Of a DNA stretch of 64,000 nt, positions 43,903 through 53,305 are shown piece by piece. The position numbers and the translations under genes are program-made. This stretch comes from Entoloma clypeatum (Eukaryota > Basidiomycota > Agaricomycetes > Agaricales > Entolomataceae), in assembly GCA_963565915.1 (NCBI GenBank), contig OY751491.1, positions 1,302,001 to 1,366,000 on the forward strand, in the 5' to 3' direction. Below the pieces are notes generated by a model, which was given only the letters and a program-made list of their open reading frames with translations, ran no database searches and was not told where the DNA came from. Numbering within the stretch: the stretch's first letter is position 1; each line of letters starts with the position of its first letter.

Positions 43903-45041
43903 TCAAAGGTGGTGGGTTTGTTTGTAGTATCCCAGTGTTTCTTGGGCTCTTTTTGAGTTGGATTCAGGTTCCCACATGTTATCGCTCGATGGGTATCCCA
44001 TCCACTTGACCAAATACTTGTACCCTCTGCCCTGTTGCTTGTGGGTCAGGATCACTTCCACTTTGTACTCGTGTTCTCCTTCAATCAGATCAGGAGGTGG
44101 GTTGTGGAAGTTTGGTCCATGTGTGTTGTTTTTCCGATAAGGTGTTAACAAGGAGGCGTGGAAAACGGAGTGGATCTTCCATTGTTCTGGAAGTTTCAGC
44201 TTGTATGTCAGGGGCCCGAGCACCTCGGAAATGGTGAAGGGTCCTTCTCTTTTGGGTGCCAGTTTTCTAGAAGGGTATCCGATTCGGAGGTTCCTCCCTT
44301 CTAGCCATACCTGTTCTCCTTTTCCAAACGGAGTGAAGCCTTGTGTTGATCTCTCTGCCATCATCTGATGGGCCAGTTTGTGCACTGCCAGCGCTTCATC
44401 TCTTGCTTGTTTTAGCTCTTTGAGCCATTCCTCTACGCTTGGCACGTTTGTCTTGTCAAATGCCAATGGTATGTCTCTTGGTTTGTATCCCATCATCAGA
44501 TAAAATGGGGATCGTTTCGTTGTGGAGTGAGTTCTTTGATTGTGACAGAAGTCCATTGTTGAGTTGTGATCGTGCCATGTTTCAGGATTGTTTGAACAGA
44601 ACATCTGGAAATAGATCTCAAGTTCTTGATTTGCACGTTCTGTTTCTCCATCGGTTTGGGGGTGATAAGCCGTGCTCATCATTAGTTTGATTCCTAGGAG
44701 TCATCCTAGTTCTCTGAAGACCTGAGAACCGAATTGCGGCCCTCTGTCAGACAGAATAGAGTCTGGGAGTCCAAATCTTCGGTACATGTGGTCCAAATAA
44801 AGTTTGGCGGTGAGGGTTGCATCGGTGGTTTTGGTACAAGGGATGGAAATTACCCCCTTCGTAGAACCATGGTCTACTACAACCATGATACTGTCAAATC
44901 TGTTGCTCTCAGGCAGGTCCGTGATGAAGTCAATCGTTGTCTGGGAGAATGGTCTGGCATCCTTCTGTGCTTTGATCGGCATTAGTCCAGGGTTTGTGGG
45001 GTGTGTGTTGACTTTCATTTGTTGGCAGGTTGCACATCCTC
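43903..45041 (-). pseudogene. pol: Gypsy-3 integrase and chromodomain, interrupted
   Basis: 45041-44701 reads [18 protein letters not shown], the integrase Asp ([12 protein letters not shown]) and the second Asp ([14 protein letters not shown]). A TGA follows (FRELG*LLGIKLM, Arg expected), then 44682-43903 with the third residue in GETERANQELEIYF, a GPY-type region (YPSRKLAPKREGPFTISEV) and a chromodomain (YKVEVILTHKQQGRGY, YLVKWMGYPSSDNMWEPES). At 45041 the young Gypsy-2 element is inserted. The coding sense continues at 51641-51668 (YVFVKNYVGG). Confidence 0.9.
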
Positions 45042-45408
45042 TGTTATGCGTAACAAACCGTTCCAAGGTTCGGGCAGAGTATGCAGGAAGATGGAAAGGC
45101 GAAGAGCAATGTGATTGCTAAATCTAAGGAATCTAGCTATAGTACAAAGGGTTTATATAGGTACTGACTATAGGCGATAGCATATGAGTCAGTGCTGCGC
45201 AAGGCAGTGTATCTGAGTAAGATAACTGCGGAAGGCAGTGCGTCTGAGTAAGACGACTGCGGAATGAGTCAGACAGCTGCGGAAAGCGAGTCAGCGCGGG
45301 AGCGAAGTATACTAAAGGAAATAAAGTATAATACGATATGTGTAAGCGGGGGCCGATGAGTAAAAGTGAAAAGTAAGCATATATGTCCGTAGTCGTTAGT
45401 CCGTAACA
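45042..45408 (-). repeat. Gypsy-2 3' LTR
   Basis: 367 bp. It has one fewer 31-bp tandem unit than the 5' LTR in the region upstream of the TATA box. TATA (TATATAAA, minus strand) is near 45159-45152, followed by TTAGATTTAGCAATC. Confidence 0.95.
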
Positions 45409-45445
45409 TGTTCCCCTCCTCAAGGTCTGTGTCCTCACAGACTAT

Positions 45446-45886
45446 TTACTCCCATCCATCGTTGCCATTTGGATCGGCCCAGGCAGGGTCAACTCGGTTA
45501 CCCCAATCCTTTATCAGTTCATCGTTTACCGCCGTGGCAAACTCTAAACCTCGAACGGCGAGGCGAAGGCGTCGGTTCTCGACAGCAAGGGTGTTGGTAT
45601 AGTTTTTGAGGATGAGTTTCTCCTCAGCGGTGGGGGCGGTTGGCAAATCGGAAAGGGTGTGAAGGCGGATATGCATCTGCCGGTGAAGGATGTCGGCAAC
45701 GGAGGTTTCGAGCGCATGGATCTGGTCGCGCATGGAGAGCGCTTCGCCGATGAGGGTGGTGATGGTGGGGTTGATATCGGAAGCATCGGTGGAGGCGGCG
45801 GTGATGTTGGACATGGCAGAAATGATGTTTGAAAGGTATAAGAAGAACGGCGTGTTGGGCGAGAAGAGTTGGAGCGGGGAACTCAA
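45446..45886 (-). CDS. Gypsy-2 3' accessory ORF, up to 146 aa
   Basis: Located between the pol stop (45930) and the polypurine tract. The first ATG is at 45886; the conserved part begins at the internal ATG 45814 (MSNITAAS), which is also the start kept in the decayed copy at 21789. It is mostly helical (EALSMRDQIHALETSVADIL, LKNYTNTLAVENRRLRLAV) with a conserved acidic, Trp-containing tail (DWGNRVDPAWADPNGNDGWE). No zinc knuckle, transmembrane span or known domain. It differs from the Gypsy-3 accessory ORF. Function unknown; a coiled-coil structural or regulatory role is possible. Confidence 0.65.
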   Translation of the reverse strand: MSSPLQLFSPNTPFFLYLSNIISAMSNITAASTDASDINPTITTLIGEALSMRDQIHALETSVADILHRQMHIRLHTLSDLPTAPTAEEKLILKNYTNTLAVENRRLRLAVRGLEFATAVNDELIKDWGNRVDPAWADPNGNDGWE

Positions 45887-45929
45887 TGTGACAGAAGTCG
45901 ATGTGGAAAATGGCTCAAAGTTTGTTCTT

Positions 45930-48900
45930 TTATTGTGGACGCGATGGATTTTGCCGATGAAAGTCTCGGATCAAGTCTTGAGCGTTCTGAACATTAGTCC
46001 GAGGTTCCCACGTGTTCTCCTCTGGGCCATACCCTTCCCATTGGACAAGGTACTGGATCTTTCCGCGGAATTTTCGAGAATCCAGGATCGTGGAGACATG
46101 GTATTCTTCTCGTCCTTCGACGATGATCGGATCAGGGGCTGGCTTCTTTTTCTGAATGGCATACTTCGGGGTTTCGTATGGCGATAACAGGGTTTCGTTG
46201 AACACAGGGTGGATCATTTTCCAGGTTTTGGGAAGATCAAGACGGTATGCGCTAGCTCCTTTCTTCTCTAGGACTTTGAACGGTCCGTGTCGGAGGGCGT
46301 CAAGTTTCTTTGAGGGACGATCAGTCCTGATGTTAGTCCCTTCCAGCCACACCTTGTCTCCGATGCGGTAATCCCGAGACGGGCTTCGTCGTGTGTCAAC
46401 TGTCTTCTTCATCTGATCCTGTGCCTGTTTCAGTGCTGCGTTGGCTTCTTCTCGTGCCTGTTTGAGTTTTTTCAAGAAGTCGTTTGCTGCCGGATTGGTG
46501 TCTTCCAACACAAGTTCTCCCTTCCAAGGATGCAGACCGTAGTTGAGATAGAATGGTGTGTACTTTGTTGCTTGATGTTCTTTGTCATTGTACTGGAATT
46601 CTGCGATTGCGATCCATTCCGCCCAATCATCTTGTAGATGGTTGACAAAGTTTCGTAAGAACACCTCGGTTTCCTGATGCGATCGTTCGGCCTGTCCATC
46701 AGTCTGTGGATGGTACGCAGTGGACAGATTTCTTTTGATCCCTAACATGCGGCAAAGTATCTCCATAAACTTTGCGGCGAACTGCGGTCCCCTATCGCTG
46801 ATGATCTTCTTGGGAATTCCATGAAGTTTCCATATCTGGTCCCGATAGATCTTGGCTAATCCTTCAGCCGATAGTTCCACGGTTGTCGGGATGAGATGAA
46901 GCATCTTTGAATGTCTGTCCGTGATGACCAGAATTGTGTTCTTCCCATCAGATTCTGGTATCGGTCCCACAATGTCAATCCCTATTTCTTCCCATGGTTG
47001 ACTTGGCGCGGTGTTAGGGTGCAGAGGGGCGTGTCTCCTTTGGCGGCTGATCTTGTTGCGTTGACAGGTGTCACAACCTTTCACATACTTCTTTACGTCA
47101 TGTAGGATGGTGGGCCACCAGTAGGTGCGAGTGAGCAGTTCATGTGTTCGATACTGTCCTGGATGTCCTGCCACTGGTGCGTCGTGCGCTTCAAACATCA
47201 GTTCTTGGCGCAATTGTGGGTCTGGTGGAACATAGATTCGTTCTCCTGCGTAGGTGATGCCATTTTCCTGCTGGTACCAGTGAGGATTCTTCTTCAGACC
47301 CTGAGCTACTTCTGTTTCCATGCGATTCGAGGCCTTGATGCGTACGATCCATGGGTTTTCGATGGTTGTGATGTTTCCGATTTTGATGGAATCAGATGTT
47401 TCACCCCCTTCAAAGAATTGTTCCTCCGTGAACATCTCCATTTGTATCACATCTTCTGATTCCAATCGTTTCAAAAATAGCCCCTCCTTGAGCATTTGGT
47501 CGCTATCCTGCGGCTCGAGTTCCGTCTCATACCAGGGTAAACGTGACAGGATGTCTGCTTTCGCGTTTGTCTTCCCAGGTACATGTCGCAATTCGAAGTC
47601 ATAGTCTTGTAGCTTCATCTTCCAGCGCCTCTGTCGTTGGTTTAGGTCCTGAGGACGCCGGAAATACTCCAGGTTTTTGTGATCGGTTAAGATCTCGAAA
47701 CGTTCCCTGGCTTCAAGTAGATAATGTCGCCAGTCTTTTAGTGCTTCCATGACTGCCAAGAGTTCCTTGTCGTAGATCTCGTAATTCTGTTCGGCCGCGG
47801 ACATGGTCCGCGACAAGAACGCGATAGGATGCCACTTGTCGTCTTGTTTCTGTGAGAGTACCGCTCCAATTGCATAACCCGATGCATCGGTTTCAACCCT
47901 GAACTGTCCGTCCGGTTTGGGCAATGCCAAGACTGGTGCTGTCGTGATTGCTTGTATGAGACCTTCAAATGCTTCTTGCGCCGCTGGTCCCCATGTGAAT
48001 GTTGTATTTCCCGTAAGTGTCGTGAGTGGTTTTGCGATGTTTGAGTATCCTTCAATGAAGCGTCGATAAAAGTTGGCAAATCCCAGGAACCTCTGGACTT
48101 CCTTTTTTGATGTGGGTACTCGCCAGTTCCGGATTGTGTCCACCTTTTCAGTTTCCATCTCGACACGTCCTTCACCCACGACATATCCCAATATGGGGCA
48201 TTTTGTTACTTCCCAAAGACACTTCTTCTCCTTTAGGAACAAGTCATTGTCCGACAGGATCTGCAAGATCTCTTCGGTATTCCGGGCGAGTTCTTCCTTG
48301 GTTTTACCAATAACCACTATGTCATCCATGTAAATCACACAGATGCGCCGACGGATCTGATCCCTGAATAGGCTGGCCATCATCCGAGAGAACGTTCCCG
48401 GGGAATTGCAGAGACCGAAAAACATGACCAATGGTTCGAACAATCCTCGGCTGGTCAAGAAGGCGGCTTTCCATTCGTCACCCTTTTTGATCCGCACATT
48501 ATTGTATCCCCACATGATGTCCATTTTGTTGAAGTAGACTGCGTCCTTCAATACATCCAAGAGGTCGTTGATGCGTGGGAGTGGGAATTTGTCCTTAACC
48601 GTGAATTTGTTAACCGTGCGATAGTCCTGTACCAATCGTTTGGAACCGTCTTTCTTGTTAATGAAGAAGCAGGGTGATGCATAAGGGGATTTGGACGGTC
48701 GGATCTTTCCGGTTGCCAGGCCTTCATCGATGAATTCGTCCAGTTCTTCTTGCTCTTTTTGGGTCATAGGGTACGTGTTTCCTCCTAGCTCCTTTGGTGC
48801 GTCCGGTGTAAGTTCAATGCCGTGGTCCCATTCCCTTTCCTTTGGGATCTTGTCAAAGTTTTCTTTTTCAAAAAGATGGGCAAAACGTTCAACATATGAG

Positions 48901-49570
48901 GGTCGTTTGGTTGTGGGAGGTGGTGTGGGAGTAACTGCTTCCAATATGGGGTCTCCGGGCTTCCATTTCTGATCTGATTTCTTGGGTGCGTCCTTGTCTC
49001 GTACTTCCACCATGCGAACCCGATGTTTGCGACCATTAAGGTTAACCCTGAAATCCGAGTGTTTGGTTTGACACGTTGATGGGCATCGGTTGAATGTTAC
49101 GGCGCCGGTCGTCCAATTGATTGTAGGGTTGTGGTGCACCAACCAGTCATGTCCCAAAAGCATATCCGTTCTCCCAATGTCCAATACCATTGCCTCCATG
49201 GTTTCCTGGTGTGTTCCTAAGTCCAGCTTGACTTCGGCAAGTTTTTCTGCTTTCTGTTGTCGGTTCGGTGATCCATCCGCATTTAGGATTGATATGGGCT
49301 TTATTCCACGTGTGGGAAGGTTCTGTTCTCGTACTATTCTGGGATGGATGCATGTGCGTTCACATCCGCTATCGACCTCGGGTCGAATGGCCTTTGGTCC
49401 TTGTCGTGTTTTGATCTGAGCTTGCAGCTTGATCTCTCGTCTTTTCGGAGGTTTATCTCCCTTGACAATCTTAGTTGACGCAACGGCTCGCTTTGCAGGG
49501 ATAACATAAGTTATATTGTCTGTAACTGCACCAGGCAAGCGAGTTCGTTTAATGGATAAGGGTCGCGACT
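45930..49570 (-). CDS. pol: Gypsy-2 Pol, intact, about 1210 aa
   Basis: One open frame of 1202 codons from a TTG at 49538, open a little further upstream into the gag end. It lies in the -1 frame relative to gag, so expression by frameshift or reinitiation is implied. Numbering from 49538: protease DSG 56-58; RT with catalytic YMDD 403-406; RNase H D551, E586 region and D619; integrase zinc H785, H792, C822, C825; integrase catalytic D854, D915 and E951 (D-x35-E); GPF/Y region near 1085; chromodomain 1146-1198 (YLVQWEGYGPEENTWEP). All catalytic residues are present. The chromodomain would tether integration to modified chromatin. Confidence 0.95.
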
Positions 49571-49579
49571 TAGCGTCGT

Positions 49580-50446
49580 TTAATCGGACCCTTCGGGAAA
49601 ATCCTTCTCATCGGTCTCTATGGTGATGGTTTCATCATCATCGGTATCTCCATCAGACACCTTCCTAATCTTTCCAGAGTTCTTCTTCGGCTTGCGGCAG
49701 TTGCGCGCAATATGTCCTTCTTGGTCGCAGTTGAAACACTTACGACCATCTTTCTTCTTTGGGGCTTTGCAGTCTTTGGCAAGGTGACCAAAGCGCTGAC
49801 AGTTGTAGCAACGAGCTACTCCTGCTTTGTCGATCTCCATGGCTTTGCCTTGACCACCATAAGTGGTGCCCGATCCGGTGCGTGTGTCGCCACCCCCTCT
49901 GATGACTAATGCATGTCCCTCCATCTGTCGTCCCTTGTTTCGGATCTCCTTTGCGTAATCGGTGTACGTCTTGCCATCGCTGGCCACTTGTTCAGAAATT
50001 CTACGGTTGACGTTCTTTTCCAGGATGTATTTCCCAGTTTCTTCGCCAAGGTTTGACAGCTTCAAGATCTCTTCGAATTCGTCCAAGAATTCGTCGATGG
50101 TGCGTTTCTCCTGTTTCAGGACTTCGAGTTTCGCCTTGGCCGCTGCCGACTTGTTGGCAATAGAGAATCGCGTAGCGATGTCGTCTGAGAATCCTAACCA
50201 GGTGATGTTCTCGCCATCGGTGGCAAGGTCGTCTAACTTGTTGCTGGCCCAGTGTTTACCGGACCCTTCCATCATGCGGGATAACACCGCCAGGATCTTC
50301 TGATCGTCGGACAGGCCCTTCTGGAACCTGATGTATAATTTGGTGGCTTTCCACCACTCGTCGAAGGTGTGTCTGTCTTTGAACATCCCAGGATCTTTGA
50401 TGATCTTGGACGTATCCATTGTTTGTACTGTCGGTGCTTCTGCCAT
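49580..50446 (-). CDS. gag: Gypsy-2 Gag main ORF, 288 aa
   Basis: ATG at 50446 (MAEAPTVQTMDTSKIIKDPG). The core has FDEWWKATKLYIRFQKG, VLSRMMEGSGKHWA and EEILKLSNLGEETG, and two zinc knuckles: CYNCQRFGHLAKDC and CFNCDQEGHIARNC (both C-x2-C-x4-H-x4-C). The tail is acidic. The same frame is open upstream to the TAG at 50819-50821 and looks coding there too (LQRKYPERFATDSADES), so the ATG at 50446 may not be the true N-terminus. It forms the particle and binds RNA. Confidence 0.85.
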   Translation of the reverse strand: MAEAPTVQTMDTSKIIKDPGMFKDRHTFDEWWKATKLYIRFQKGLSDDQKILAVLSRMMEGSGKHWASNKLDDLATDGENITWLGFSDDIATRFSIANKSAAAKAKLEVLKQEKRTIDEFLDEFEEILKLSNLGEETGKYILEKNVNRRISEQVASDGKTYTDYAKEIRNKGRQMEGHALVIRGGGDTRTGSGTTYGGQGKAMEIDKAGVARCYNCQRFGHLAKDCKAPKKKDGRKCFNCDQEGHIARNCRKPKKNSGKIRKVSDGDTDDDETITIETDEKDFPEGSD

Positions 50447-50448
50447 GT

Positions 50449-51230
50449 CTAGAACCTGCGGAGTAGGAGAGGTGTCGGATTGTTGGGATGAAGATGGGGT
50501 TCGGGATACAGGTAGGGGTTGAAAATCAGTCCCTGTTCTAGGCGTCTGTTCGGTATCTGACTGCGCGGAGTCAAAAGTAAATTCGTCAGGGGACTCGTCG
50601 GCGGAATCGGTGGCAAAACGTTCGGGGTATTTCCTCTGTAGATCTCTAAGGAATCTCTGTTCTTGCGCGTCTGTTGGTCGCGAGAAGGGATCAAGTCTCT
50701 CGTTTCGTGCCCAGCGGTTGTACTCGGTTTGTTGTTCTTCGATGGTGAAGTGGGCGTAGATCTGCTGCTTCGAGTAGGACGTGATGATGTGGCTCTGGGA
50801 CGTCTCGATGTGAGCGTCCTAATCAATCTTCTGATAACGGTTGTCTGGACACCGATAAACTCTCTGATCTCTGTGATCCGACCTGTCTGAGGTCCTTCTT
50901 GAACGCGAAAGCTTTCGAGTTCGTTCTGTCGGGCGTTGTAATGCGCGATCTGGTGTTGCCGAGCAAGATGGATGCTCTCTGCTATCTCGCCGTGGGGGCG
51001 ATGCTCGTCGTTGTCTAGTTCTTCGTCAAGCACCTGCTGTAGGATGCGACGGATCTCCGATTCGATGTACTGCTGGATAAGCGTAAAATCGATACTGTCT
51101 CGAGGACTTAGCTCCTCCTGTCGGGCTTCTGGCGTGCTGAATGGGTTACTGGTGAAGTCTTCGAAGAAGCGCGACGTCTTGACTCGTCTGGTAGTTGCTC
51201 TCTTCGCTCTGGGCGAACCTAACGAGATTT
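50449..51230 (-). CDS. Gypsy-2 gag-region upstream ORF
   Basis: Open from a TAA near 51230 to 50449, with no ATG in the coding-like N-terminal part (RATTRRVKTSRFFEDFTSN, SIDFTLIQQYIESEIRRIL, GEIAESIHLARQHQIAHYNA). Its 3' half overlaps the upstream extension of the Gag frame by about 370 nt. It probably forms the Gag N-terminus, joined by a frameshift, splice or non-AUG start. The fragment at 31746-33611 preserves the same region. Confidence 0.5.
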
Positions 51231-51235
51231 AGCAA
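51225..51235 (-). promoter_or_regulatory. Predicted self-priming PBS of Gypsy-2
   Basis: On the minus strand the LTR ends ATAACA, then AG, then TTGCTAAATCT. This 11-mer is the exact reverse complement of AGATTTAGCAA at 51321-51311 in the LTR, starting 34 nt below the TATATAAA box (51355-51348). No tRNA match is evident. Confidence 0.65.
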
Positions 51236-51237
51236 CT

Positions 51238-51635
51238 TGTTATGCGTAACAAACCGTTCCAAGGTTCGGGCAGAGTATGCAGGAAGATGGAAAGGCGAAG
51301 AGCAATGTGATTGCTAAATCTAAGGAATCTAGCTATAGTACAAAGGGTTTATATAGGTACTGACTATAGGCGATAGCATATGAGTCAGTGCTGCGCAAGG
51401 CAGTGTATCTGAGTAAGATAACTGCGGAAGGCAGTGCGTCTGAGTAAGATAACTGCGGAAGGCAGTGCGTCTGAGTAAGACGACTGCGGAATGAGTCAGA
51501 CAGCTGCGGAAAGCGAGTCAGCGCGGGAGCGAAGTATACTAAAGGAAATAAAGTATAATACGATATGTGTAAGCGGGGGCCGATGAGTAAAAGTGAAAAG
51601 TAAGCATATATGTCCGTAGTCGTTAGTCCGTAACA
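51238..51635 (-). repeat. Gypsy-2 5' LTR
   Basis: 398 bp with two identical 31-bp units and one diverged unit (CTGAGTAAGATAACTGCGG on the plus strand) upstream of the TATA box; these look like promoter repeats. Confidence 0.95.
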
Positions 51636-51640
51636 TCCTC

Positions 51641-51668
51641 CAACATAATTCTTGACAAACACATACAT
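51641..51668 (-). pseudogene. pol: Detached piece of Gypsy-3 pol
   Basis: Reads YVFVKNYVGG on the minus strand, which continues directly into GCATCQQMK at 45041 once the Gypsy-2 element and one TCCTC are removed. Further upstream sequence is replaced by tandem repeats. Confidence 0.8.
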
Positions 51669-52880
51669 CACAATGTGTTATGGCGCTTGGACCTGCGGCC
51701 CTCGCTTGTCTGGTGGAATAGTAACGCTTTACTCAATGTGTCATGGTGCTCAGACCTGCAGCCCTCACTTGTCTGGATTAACCCGTGCTTCGCTACAGAT
51801 CACAGCTCCTTGGGGGCTGCTGCCCCCAAACCCCTGCCACCGTATATATTCTTGTGCTTGCCAAGGCTTGCCATATCCTATTTCTAGGGTTCCCCCCCCC
51901 CCTCCAGGGGGAGGGGGTGGGGGGTGGAGTTGATTGAACTTATTCTTTTAACCTTGGCACTCGCCAAGGTATACAAATTTTGTGCTCGCCAAGGCTCACA
52001 GAGTAAGTATCTTTATGCAATGTGTCATGGTGCTCGGACCTGCGGCCCTTGCTTGTCTGGTGGAATAGTAACACTTTACGCAATGTGTCATGGTGCTCGC
52101 CAAGGCTCACAGAGTAAGTATCTTTACACAATGCGCCATGGCACTCGGACCTATGGCCCCCACCCGCCCGGTGGAATTTACACAATGTGTCATGGCACTC
52201 AGACCTGCGGCCCTCGCTTGTGTGGCAGTAACATAATATGGTCCTCAGATCTCCTGCCCTTGCTTGTGTGCCCAAGGACTCACCCAAACAACCAAAAAAG
52301 CGCCACATGGCAACCTTGATGGGAGAAATGCAGCCGTTGCATGGTGCCAAGGCACAGACCCTGAGACAGGGCTCCATCAAAATCAGGAAAAAAGATTCGC
52401 ACTCTGTGCTCACACAGGAAATAAGGTTCGTGCTCCGCACTCACCCCATGGGAGAACAAAAAGCTGACCAATTTCTTATGTAATTTTACATAAGACTTAC
52501 ATAACTTTTTTTCAGTCTTTGTCAGAATTTGTCAGACTTTTCTCACTGTTGTCAAAATGTCAAAACCCCCCAGTCACATGACACCCTCCCATTAGTTCTC
52601 TACACGAGCTTATTAACCCGTGCTTCGCTACGGCAGTGAGCATTGCTCACAACTGTTGAGCTTCGCACAGGTCATAGCTCATTGGGGGCTGCCGCCCCCA
52701 AACCCCTGCTGCAAGTTTTTGTGCTCGCCAAGGCTTGCCATATCCTATTTCTAGGGTTCCGTTCATCGAACTTATTCTCTTAACCTTGGCACTCGCCAAG
52801 GCTCACAGAGTAAGTATCTTTACACAATGTGTTATGGCGCTCAGACCTGCAACCCTCGCTTGTCTGGATTAACCTGTGCT
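51669..52880. repeat. Tandem and dispersed GC-rich repeats
   Basis: A unit of about 63 bp (CAATGTGTCATGGTGCTC then GACCTGCGGCCCTCGCTTG) recurs at 51671, 51734, 52018, 52081, 52129, 52183 and 52815. A second module with the perfect hairpin GGGGGCTGCTGCCCCC (about 51814) or GGGGGCTGCCGCCCCC (about 52684) and CTCGCCAAGGCTTGCC recurs twice. 52171-52620 duplicates 41923-42390. A C-run/G-run block is at 51889-51926. No coding function is supported. Confidence 0.7.
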
Positions 52881-53305
52881 TGTTCTCTAGATGGATACCA
52901 CAGAACTAGCAGTCTAGGCATGCTGTGATACTGTCAACACTATGGGTGCTATGGGTTGCTATGGGATGCTCTCAGCTAGGTCAGGGTGCTATGACAGGCT
53001 ATGGGAAAAATCAGGGTTTGCTTGAATCTGGGACTCATGCTCATGGGGGAATTTGTAGTACATTAAAGATGGGGGGAGGGCGTTTAGATACTTGATACAG
53101 ATGCATGCATGATGAGTCAACTGTAGTGCAAGTCAGCTTGAAATCGGTTCTGTCAGGCCACCTGAGAACACATTGATGCTTGATCCCGTTATCTCATCTC
53201 ATTTATTCAATCCATGTATTTATGGCTGATTAGCACGAGCATGTGTGGTGATTTACAGTAAGTATACTTATGATGCAAAGGACCTCCACAGACGAGACCA
53301 CGATA
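52881..53305. other. Transition to host DNA, no gene seen
   Basis: Repeat content stops near 52900. No coding-like frame is seen until the 3' end of the membrane protein gene. Confidence 0.5.

Larger units (their letters stand above)
45042..51635 (-). mobile_element. Complete Gypsy-2 chromovirus, 6594 bp, TSD TCCTC
   Basis: LTRs 45042-45408 (367 bp) and 51238-51635 (398 bp) begin TGTTATGCG and end CCGTAACA. TCCTC flanks both sides (45037-45041, 51636-51640). By eye the LTRs differ only by one 31-bp tandem unit. Order on the minus strand: LTR, self-priming PBS, gag region, pol (protease, RT, RNase H, integrase, chromodomain), accessory ORF, polypurine tract (45422-45409, GAGGAGGGGAACA), LTR. 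Pol is uninterrupted for 1202 codons, so the element looks young and possibly active. Confidence 0.95.

Noticed and set aside
49560..49620. A classical slippery heptamer for the gag-pol -1 shift.
   Set aside because: TTTTCCC near the gag end does not meet the X XXY YYZ rule in the gag frame; no site could be supported.
50819..50821. An in-frame TAG conserved between the Gypsy-2 gag and the 31746-33611 fragment as a readthrough codon.
   Set aside because: In the upstream coding frame the bases read Ile-Arg, so conservation is explained without readthrough.
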